From Liolophura sinensis (taxonomy: Eukaryota > Mollusca > Polyplacophora > Chitonida > Chitonidae): 64,000 bases of DNA. Within the stretch, counting starts at the first letter, position 1. The number at the start of each line of letters is the position of its first letter. Positions 56,011 to 64,000 of this stretch are shown piece by piece. Below the pieces are notes generated by a model. It made no database searches and was not told the DNA's origin. It was given only the letters and a program-made list of their open reading frames with translations. Position numbers and translations under genes: made by a program. The stretch covers positions 607,474-671,473 of the forward strand of contig NC_088298.1 of NCBI RefSeq assembly GCF_032854445.1, read 5' to 3'.

Positions 56011-59000
56011 AGACCTGTTTACTCTTACGAATTTGGCGTAGTTTTTACGAATTTTACCTGTAAACTACGCCACTACGCTGCTGTCGAAATAATTACGATT
56101 TGTAAAGTGTTGATACCACGAATTGTACGAATAGATTGTGTAAAATATTATGCGATATAAATGAACGTGTCAACTAGATTCAAAGCACGGGAAACAACTC
56201 TTTCTCAAAAAACCAGCATCGTGAGTAATCTCCCTTTGCATCTAAGTCTCCGCTCAGGGGTGTTCATGTTATATATGTACTGAAAACCGGTTGTAGACGA
56301 GCGCTGCACCGCGCCGTGGAGAATTCTGTGTTTTACCGCCAAGTCAGTCAACCATGTCGGACTCGAAGCGAGCTCATGAGTCAGACGACGACGAAAGTCG
56401 AAACAAAAAGCGGGACAAGGCTTCAAAACAGAGATTTCGGAAGGCGTATAATAACATCTGGCCATGCCTCGTTGCATCTGGTAAAGGAGAACATTATGTG
56501 CAGGAAGATGATTGCAGGAAACATATCAACTCGTTATATCACAAAAACATCGTTTCGAGAGCTTCTTCATCAAACGGCATGGCCAGCTTTCTCGTGAGGA
56601 GTGAGAAAAACAACCAAACAAAACTACAACAACAAATTATAGCAGCCGAAGTTATGATGTGCGAAATGATAGCTGAGCTAAATTTGTCCCTGGCCACAGC
56701 TGATTCTTTAACCCAGTGCTTCCAGAAAATGTTTCCCGACTCTGAAATAGCTAAAGGTATGCGCTTCTTCTTTGTTTTATCTTTGTATCATACAATTAAC
56801 AACAATTCTCGTCAAGGCAGACGATATATAGGCCTGCTATGTTACATTAACACTAAACTCTTATTTTAAAATTGGGGCGGGGAATAGGACTACAAAGCCT
56901 AGTAGTACTGGATATGTTGATCAAAACTGATGAGCATTTTCTTTAGGGCCATACACGAGTCGAGGGTTCAAATCTAGCTTTGGTCGGGGGATTTTGATGG
57001 CACTTTTAGATCTGCTAGTAGATATGTAGTGTAGACCTAATACTTTCATTGGAATTTTTAGATTTTTTTTTTATATTTTATTACAGGAATGAAATGTTGC
57101 AGGAATAAAGCGACAGCGGTAATTAAAGAAGTAGCAAAAACAGCTAAAGAGTCCCTTGTTCAGAGGATGAAATCCCAGCCGTATACAATTTCTACTGATG
57201 GAAGTAATGACAGTAATAGCAAGCAGTACCCAATAGTGGTGAGGTGTTTGAATCCAGAAACAAACGAAGTCACGTCTGAATTGCTCAGTCTTGCAATCTG
57301 CAGTGGATCTGCCACAGGTAACCGTATTAAGGCTATATTGTATTATATATTGCTGTATAGAAATATATTAATTTTATATTATTGACGAGTGTACTTGAAA
57401 CAATATGACAGGTTTTAGAAACCATATTCTCATTTCTGTTATTAACTTGCTATGTTCATGCTACATATAGTTGATTTAAAATCTAAAAAAAAATGTTTAT
57501 TTGAATGTTTACAGGTGAAAATATATTCAAGTTAGTGGATGCTGAAGTGAAATCTGCTGGGTTAAGCTGGACAAATTGCCTTGCTTTGGGCTGTGATAAT
57601 GCAAGCGTCATGGTTGGTCAGCACAAAGGAGTGTATGCATATGTTAAAGGAGCACATGAAAGTGTATTCCTGGCTGGTTGCACTTTACATACCATCCACA
57701 ATGAGGCTAGGAAAGCTGGAACAGAGTGTTTGCCTCCCTTTGAAGATGCCTTGACTGATATATACTACTTCTTCCAGAAAAGTTCAACAAGACTTGATAA
57801 ATTTAAAGCTGAACAAGACTTCTGTGGAAGCGAAAGGAGGAAAATGCTCAAGCATGTGTGTACCAGATGGCTCAGTATAAGCAGGTAGTTTGACTAAAAA
57901 GTTTTTAAAATGCTTCTCTAATACCACTGCCCCCCTCCCACACACACACACTCAAAAAAGTGCACAAAGATAGAAAATTAAAACAAACTCCCCACCCACC
58001 CCCATTTTCATAAAAGTGTCATTTGACTTATTTTGCACTGCCGTCCACATTTAATATTATGTGGCAAGATTGTCTTACTAAATAAAACCTGGTTTTCTCC
58101 ACCCATAAAACTGACAACTCCTTCATATGACTGCAAAATTGTTGACTAGGGTGTTGAACACAAAACACACACATACTAAATAAAACACAGACTACATTTT
58201 AGGAGATCAAGATGTTGACTTTATATACAATGATATGCTAATGTAGCTATGACTTATGCTCATTGAATAGTCAAGCCTTGGAAGTAACCACAACTTTGAT
58301 TTTGTTTCAGGTGTGTTGCTCGTATGGTACAAAACTGGGACGCACTCAAACTCTACTTCACTCATGAAAAGCAGGAGCTGGCCAAGGGGCCAAAAAGGGA
58401 TGGATCCTATGCAGGAAAGAAGATCGAAAGCATATTAACTTTTGTTCGCTCACCAACAAACTGTTTATTTGCTCACTTCCTGCTCTATGTACATTCATTG
58501 TTTGATACAGTCCTTGTTGCCTTCCAAGCTGAAGAACCAAAAATTCACATCCTTGGCAGATCTCTTCAACGACTAGTGAGGACAATATTTGAGTGTTACC
58601 TGAAGCCTTCAGCATTGACTGGGAAATTGTTGCATGAAGTTCAGTACTTACAGTCTTACAACTTAAAAAGACAACCAGAGTATACTAATTGGTGATGCTG
58701 CTGAAACTTTCCTCAACAACAGAGAGGCTAATCATCTAAGAGAGGAGAGGATCAATGATTTCTACAAATCTATTAAGAAGTATTATCAGGTCTTAACAAA
58801 GTACCTTTTGGAAAAACTACCTCTTTCAGATGGCTTACTGAATCACGCTAAGGTGGCAGATCCAGCCGTAAGGTCCAGCATAGATGACAAAAGCATTAGA
58901 TTTTTTGTTGATAGATTTCCATGCCTTTTCCCAAGAGATGTGCAACGCCAGACAATCCTGCGTCAGTTTGCAGCCTACCAGAGTTGGAATAAAAGTGACA

Positions 59001-59749
59001 TAAATCGATGTATGTCAGACAGAATGGATACTACATGGGTTGCAATTGGCAACATTCGCTACGAAAACGACGAGTTGTGTTTCAAGGAGTTATCAGTTGT
59101 CATGTGTGGGATTCTGACAATCCCTCATTCTAGTGCACATTGTGAAAGAGTTTTCTCTTGTGTTCGCAAAAATCGGACTGATCAACGGTCTTGTTTGCCA
59201 GACAGTACCATTGAGAGCCTGCTCCTCCTGAAATCACGCCCTGGAAGATTTGACAGGAGAGCCTACACTTCCTCTGAATTAGATTGCTTTAAGTCTGCAT
59301 ATTACATTTCTATGACCACGTAATTAATGCCAGTGGCAATCTCCCAGTCTTGTGATTTATCACAAATTTGAAACATTTCGAATGGCTATTATGATTCAGT
59401 ATTTATGGTCAGAAATTTTGTTGTAATGAATGACAATTCCTTACTCGTTCACTTTCTTAAATCAAAGCTTGCCATGTTAAATAACTGAAAAAAGTAAATG
59501 CATAATTTCATAGTTGAGGGTGTTGATATGAATCGATGTATTGTGGTTGAAATGGTTGGTAATGAAAGTTTTGCTCAGTTTTAAATGATATTCCAATACA
59601 TCAAAAACAGGAACACTTCCACAGATAGATGCTGTAGGTGTTCATCACTTCAAAATAAAGCATTGTGTTAAAACTACTAATTTTTGGTTCAGATTACTAA
59701 TTTTTGTTACTGAGATTTCTCCAAGTAAAATTTAGAGGTAAACAGGTCT
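56011..59749 (+). mobile_element. hAT element inside the piggyBac transposase
   Basis: Left end AGACCTGTTTAC (56011), right end the reverse complement GTAAACAGGTCT (to 59749). The flanks [AG]GGATGTC (56003-56010 and 59750-59757) agree at 7 of 8 positions, fitting the 8-bp hAT duplication. Just inside the left end a hairpin GGCGTAGTTT ... AAACTACGCC lies at 56035-56072. The element carries a multi-exon hAT transposase in the same direction as the host gene. Confidence 0.9.
56354..59323 (+). pseudogene. hAT transposase, four exons, one frameshift
   Basis: Exons 56354-56756, 57087-57317, 57515-57884 and 58311-59323, all with GT/AG borders and matching phases. Start MSDSKRAHESDDDESRNKKR (basic, nuclear-signal-like). 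Motifs: TISTDGSNDSNSKQYP (first Asp), LGCDNASVMVGQHKGVYAY (second Asp), AGCTLHTIHNEARKAG (C-x2-H-like), HVCTRWLSISR (hAT RW motif), SSAHCERVFSCVRKN and STIESLLLLKSRP (C-terminal dimerisation region with Glu). A one-base shift lies between LQSYNLKRQPEY (58680) and GDAAETFLNNREA. It belongs to a hAT-related group with ZBED/KIAA-like relatives that I recall from fish and invertebrates. Confidence 0.85.
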
Positions 59750-61454
59750 GGGATGTCGGTTTGTCAACACGCGTTGTATTGGATCTGTTATTACAGGACT
59801 TTGACAATAAGGGTTTCCACCTTTACACATCCCCAGATCTGTTCATGAGGCTAATGGACCGTGGTATAGGGGCTTGTGGCACTGTCCGCAGTAACAGACT
59901 TGGGTTGCCTGCAGATATAAAACCCAGTGTAACAAAACTAAAAAAAGGGGACCCTCCTAAATTCTGGAGATGTGAAGAAAAATCTTTGTTATCATGTGCA
60001 TGGCAAGACACTGGACGTGTTTCTATGCTTTCTTCAATTCATGACTCTTCTATTGAAAGAGTTCAGGTGCGTTCCAAGGATAGTGAAACTGGATTTCAGA
60101 ATCAACTAAAACCACGTTTAGCAGTGCACTATAATAAGAATATGGGCGGGGTTGATTCTTTTGACCAGTTATCGTCATATTACAGTTTTCCGCATAAATG
60201 TATGAAATGGTACCAAGTTATTTACCATTTTGCAAAGGAAGTTGCCCTCGTAAATGCTTATGTTTCATGTTGTTTTCACTGGTAATAAGAAACTATCTCA
60301 AATTCAGTTTCGCTGTGAAGTAATCGAAGGTCTCTTGGAGGGGTATGAGATGGCTGGACCTGTGAGGAGAGGGAGGCCAGTAACTAATCCAAGACTTCTC
60401 ACTAGACTCACAGAGAGACACTTTCCCTCTGAACATGGTGATAACTGTCAATGTGATATTTGCAATGAAACCAGGGTGAAAAATGGAAAATACAGTTTTA
60501 GACCAGATTGTATTGTTTGTAGTTTGAGGCCTAAAAACTGTTCAGGGAGACCGAAAAAGTGTAAAAGAAAGCAGACAGTCTACTATTGTGGCGATTGCCC
60601 AGATAAACCTGCACTTTGTCCTGTGGACTGTTTCCGTACTTTTCATACCATTGAAAACTACAAAAAAAAGTGTTCCTGTGACTAAAGATAAACCTTTTGT
60701 TGTAGTCATCACATATACAGACAGATTTTTTCTACTAACAGCTTGACTGTCTGTTTTCCTTTGTTATAAAAGGAAATGTGGCAATTTTAGTTGACAAATC
60801 GTTTTTGTAACATGGGCTTGTAACAAGTTATTTCATATGATTTATTATATCGTTTTATGTTCCCATGGTAACAGAATATTTTACCAAGGTCCATATGTTG
60901 GCAACTAAATCTAGAGAGATTATAACATGAGATGTCTTATAAGAATATAAGAATAAATTGCTTGACACCCACATGCAATTTGAAAAGGGTGAAATACATG
61001 TGCGTTATATGTAAGCGCATTTGACAAGTACATGTATTCGCACATTATAAAGGATACATGTATAAAGTTGTTAAATTCTCACTCTTATTGCACAAAATAT
61101 TATAAACTATGAAAAAATACACTTCAGGCTTTGTGTACTTCACTGACTTGTTTTATTGTTTCATAATAACCAAGTAGTTTCATGCAGCATACAAGAGAAT
61201 ACTGTAAATTTGAAAATGTCATTAATAAATGGTTACCATGGCAACCGCAGAGCCACCCAGTAACTATTGCAACCTGGTATATAGAACCCATATGTCACCA
61301 AGTAGGTATGTGTGAAATATCAGAGACATTGGATAAGGTGTTCTCTGTATCACCCTGCTTAAGTGAAACAATGCTGTTTTATGAAATATACTTAAAATAT
61401 ATCCACCACTTGGGTTATATAACATATATGATAAGTCCACCGCGAAAGGGTTAA

Positions 61455-61930
61455 GTACAAGCTGATGTTGAAGAAGTTCAGATTGCATTTTCTGAAACTT
61501 TGGTCATAAATGTTGTGCTCTAAAACTACTGTTGTTAAATAAATAAACATTTGTGGCACTTCACCCAAAGTATGGCAAGTATGTCATTTCGTTTGACGAT
61601 CTACTTAAAGGCAGTTTGTACTTTTTGTGTGAAAAGAGGATTTACATGTAAATCTGAGACTGCTATATATGTAGTACACTAAAACGTCTCTTGGTGAACA
61701 GTGTCACCTTGTATTTGAACCCAGGAGAACGCATGGTGATCACGGATAGTACCAGTACTTGTATTTGTTCTTTTACTGACAGTGCACTTTACTGTTATCT
61801 CTCTTTTTCTTTTTCCCGGACTCGGCTTATGCATGGATATTTCTAAAATTCAGTGACAAAGACAAACATTTGTGCTAAACATCAAAATTCTGTTGTGTAA
61901 TGGCCTACTCTCATGAATGTAGTATGTATT
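61455..61930 (+). repeat. Right-hand piece of the ~105-bp repeat, then no gene recognised
   Basis: 61455-61525 (AAGCTGATGTTGAAGAAGTT, TCTGAAACTTTGGTCATAAA) continues the array that ends at 51120 to the left of the piggyBac element. 61530-61930 is AT-rich with nothing recognised. Confidence 0.55.
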
Positions 61931-61934
61931 TTCC

Positions 61935-62100
61935 TTATTGGTGTTCTACGCCGTAGTCAAGGATATTTCACTTACACCATGACAGCCAGCAAAAAGACGG
62001 GAAGAAGCTGGTCAGTGCTGGGGGAAAACCCACTACCATCCGCAGTATGTACGCAAACCTTCACGCTTACCACCGGAGAGAAAGACAGCATGAGTTGGCC
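61935..62100 (-). repeat. Worn SINE of the same family as 46459-46701
   Basis: TTGGTGTTCTACGCCGTAGT, CAAGGATATTTCACTTACA, GGGGGAAAACCCACTACCAT and AGACAGCATGAGTTGGCC match in order the tail, body and B-box region of the SINE at 46459-46701, with many changes and a deletion in the middle. The tRNA-like head is cut after the B box. Confidence 0.7.
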
Positions 62101-62109
62101 ATTGTATCT

Positions 62110-62475
62110 TGCTATCAGGCTATAGTCACTCGTCAAACGGTAGTTAGTTATAGCAGCGTTATCACAAGTCTAGGTAGTCCTGTGACTCGTCAATGTATAG
62201 TCATGTGACTAACTGAATGAGTTATTTGACGAGCGGAGAGTCCATTGACCAGCGGAAGGAGTCGTTGGAGCAAACGAGCGAGTCTTTTGACCATGAAAGC
62301 GAGTTTTTTGTCTAGTTTAGTGAGCCTTTTGACTAAATGCATGAGTCTGGTGACTACTCATGCGAGTTTTATGACTGACCAAGTGAGTTTTTCATAACTC
62401 AGCTGATCTGGTCATATGACTCAGTTTTCTGAGTGAAATTAGCTCAATTGTATAACTCAGATTATTGAGTCAGTT
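62110..62475 (+). repeat. Degenerate repeat of about 21 bp (GCGAGTCTTTTGAC-type)
   Basis: A run of units with the form [AG]CGAGT[CT]TTTTGAC[CT]A plus four to six variable bases, clearest at 62265-62400 (GAGCGAGTCTTTTGACCATG, AAGCGAGTTTTTTGTCTAG, GTGAGCCTTTTGACTAAAT). It fades at both ends. Confidence 0.6.
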
Positions 62476-62479
62476 GACC

Positions 62480-64000
62480 CGAACTTTTCTCTTTGTGCAT
62501 ATCTCTGTTGTAAAATACCATATTGCAAAATGACAAATCTAGTAGCAAGACCAATCCTGGAAGAAGAAGTAGAACATAATATTCACTTCCGTGTTGTAGA
62601 ACACCTAATCTGCTAAATACCATATTGTAAAGCGACAACGTCATAAAAGTGGTCTAAGTTGTAAATTGCCATTTCATGTTGCAAAATGCCATGTTATAAA
62701 AATGATAAACTGCATCCAAGTTGCGAACTGCTACATCTGTGTGGTAAAATATCATGTTGCAAAAATTAAAAAAAGATCTGAGTTGTAAACTACCATAGTC
62801 GTGTTGCGCAATGACGTATTTTAAAATGAAAACGCCGCAAAAAGGATCTAAGTTGTAAGCTACCAATTTTATATTTTTTGTTATGAAATACTAAATCTCT
62901 TTAAGTTCAGTAAAAAATGGCGTGTTGTAAAGTGACAAAGAGTTGTAAAGAGATATAAGTTGGAAACTGCCACATCATGTTGTAAAATACCATGTTACAA
63001 AATGACAAATCTAGTAAAAAGATCAAAGCCGTAAAAAAAACAACATAAATTTCTTAAGTTGAAAAATACCGTGTTGCTAATTAACGGACGTTATGAAAGA
63101 TCTAAGTTGAAACCAACCATATTCATGTTGCGAAATGCCATGTTGTAAAATGAGAAATCGAGTAGAAAGACCAAAGCAGCAGAAAACCAAAATCGCAAAA
63201 CCACTCCGCGTTGGAGAATACTAAACTGTTAAGTCGAAAAACACCATCAGATAAATGACAACGGCAACAAAAAGGTTTAAGTTGTAAACTATCATTATGA
63301 TGTTGGCAAAATAACATGTTGCAAAATGACAAACGTTGGAAGAGATTTTAGATTGTAAACTACCACTCCCACGTTGCAAAATTCCATGTTAAGAAACGCC
63401 AACTCGAAAAGAAAGACCAAAACAGTAGATAAACACCCGCACAACCACTTCCGCGTTGGGGAATACTAAAAGCGTTATGTTGAAAAAAGCCGTCTTGTAA
63501 AATGACTAAGGCAGCAAATAAGATTTAAGGTAAAAACTGCCATTTTAATATTGCAAAATACCATGTTGTAAAATGACAAACGTCGTAAAAGAAATTTAAG
63601 TTGTAAACAACCGCTTCCATGTAGCAAAATTCCCTGTTGAGAAATGACAAATCGAGTAGAAAGACTGAAACAGTAGAAAACCAAAGTCGCAAAACCATAT
63701 CCGCGTTGGGGAATACTAAAACGGTCAAGTTAAAAAACCGTCTTGTTAAATGACAAAGGCAGAAAAAAAAAATTTAAGTTTAAAACTGCCATTTTAATGT
63801 TGTGAAATACCATGTTGTAAAAAGACAAACGTCGTAAAAGAACTTAAGGTTGTAAACTGCCACTTCCGTGTCCAAAAATTCCATGTTGAGAAATGACATA
63901 TCGATTAGTAAGACCAAAGATCTAAGTTGCAAAATACCACTTTAATGTTGCAAAATACCTTGTTGTAAAGTGGCAAATGTCGCAAAAGAATTTAAAGTTG
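62480..64000. repeat. Satellite with ~245-250 bp unit, running out of the window
   Basis: The marker CCGCGTTGG[GA]GAATACTAAA is at 63206, 63451 and 63701 (spacings 245 and 250). Between markers short words (TTGTAAACTACCA, TGTTGCAAAATACCATGTTG, TAAAATGACAAACGT, AAATCGAGTAGAAAGACCAAA) return several times within each unit, so the long unit is itself built from ~40-45-bp subunits. About six units are seen. Open frames on the - strand here are repeat by-products. Confidence 0.88.

Larger units (their letters stand above)
55042..60685 (+). pseudogene. piggyBac transposase, split by a hAT element
   Basis: ATG at 55042 (MTSRLSVEDVLERVLADSD). An acidic N-terminus is followed by the DDE_Tnp_1_7 domain: FYEFFPKPLFKTFAEQTN, WDGWWLGATPFFSDVIRMDR, NLSIDESMQRFKGRLSFRQY (first Asp), KWGIKLWCLFDSATG. 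After the hAT insertion (56011-59749) come STRVVLDLLLQDFDN (second Asp region), LAVHYNKNMGGVDSFDQL (last Asp pair), YQVIYHFAKEV, and a Cys-rich C-terminal domain (CQCDIC ... CIVC ... YYCGDCPDKPALCPVDCF). Besides the insertion there is TGA at 55534-55536 in place of Trp (YHK-W-HDTS) and a one-base shift near 60280. Removing the insert with one copy of the target duplication restores the frame at the junction. Confidence 0.92.
51134..61450 (+). mobile_element. piggyBac element with TTAA ends, carrying nested Harbinger and hAT elements
   Basis: Left end CCCTTTCGTGGTGG after TTAA (51130-51133); right end, inverted, CCCTTTCGCGGTGG before TTAA (61451-61454). TTAA targets and CCC ends are diagnostic of piggyBac. 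Total length 10317 bp, of which 3640 bp are a Harbinger element and 3739 bp a hAT element; without them it is about 2.9 kb, a normal size. It encodes one transposase on the + strand with only two small lesions besides the hAT insertion, so it was active not long before. Confidence 0.93.

Noticed and set aside
62462..63728. Several - strand frames of 60-70 codons with similar sequences
   Set aside because: They repeat with the satellite unit, lack conserved starts and have Phe/Cys/Tyr-heavy composition caused by the repeat.

Overview
Eukaryotic genomic DNA, almost certainly from a lophotrochozoan and most likely a mollusc. It is intron-bearing, AT-rich and gene-poor. It contains a tRNA-headed SINE whose tail is of the molluscan/brachiopod kind (46459-46701) and two further repeats that I recall from bivalve genomes (around 13.9 and 15.5 kb). 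No bacterial operon, rRNA or free-standing tRNA gene was seen, and one 200-base assembly gap lies at 29324-29523. The window is essentially a stack of transposons inserted into one another, with a few decayed host-like or cellular-type genes between them.

Left part (0-11 kb): a decayed BEL/Pao LTR retrotransposon is split in its integrase by a complete 4.1-kb DDE DNA transposon (5718-9849) with 27-bp inverted ends and an AAAC duplication. 12.5-16.3 kb: two tandem-repeat arrays carrying inserted short elements. 16.4-21.0 kb: a GC-richer, intronless, one-strand cluster of broken reading frames that matches no transposon I know. It holds a RING-like protein, several unknown proteins, and three tandem copies of one ectodomain-like gene, one of them followed by a Thr-rich stalk. 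I read it as a probable fragment of an endogenised large DNA virus. A Penelope-like element (20993-23725) cuts its last gene.

Middle (24-37 kb): a complete Tc1-type element, two exons of a broken SET-domain gene, a Penelope 3' fragment, a LINE ORF1 fragment, and a second, unrelated DDE-type gene truncated by an I/Jockey-type LINE. 38-50 kb: two decayed, convergent genes that both combine C2H2-type fingers with a tyrosine-recombinase-like domain. The + strand gene has a second Tc1-type element in an intron. The - strand gene is broken by a SINE and by a second Penelope copy.

Right part (51-64 kb): a 10.3-kb piggyBac element with TTAA ends contains a complete PIF/Harbinger element (51192-54831) near its left end and a complete hAT element (56011-59749) inside its transposase frame. 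The two Harbinger genes are interlocked: each lies partly inside an intron of the other, on opposite strands. The window ends in a ~245-bp satellite.

Order of events readable from the nesting: BEL before the 4-bp-TSD DDE element; virus-like block before Penelope copy 1; - strand recombinase gene before the SINE and Penelope copy 2; tandem repeat before piggyBac, and piggyBac before Harbinger and hAT. All calls come from reading the sequence; no database search was run.
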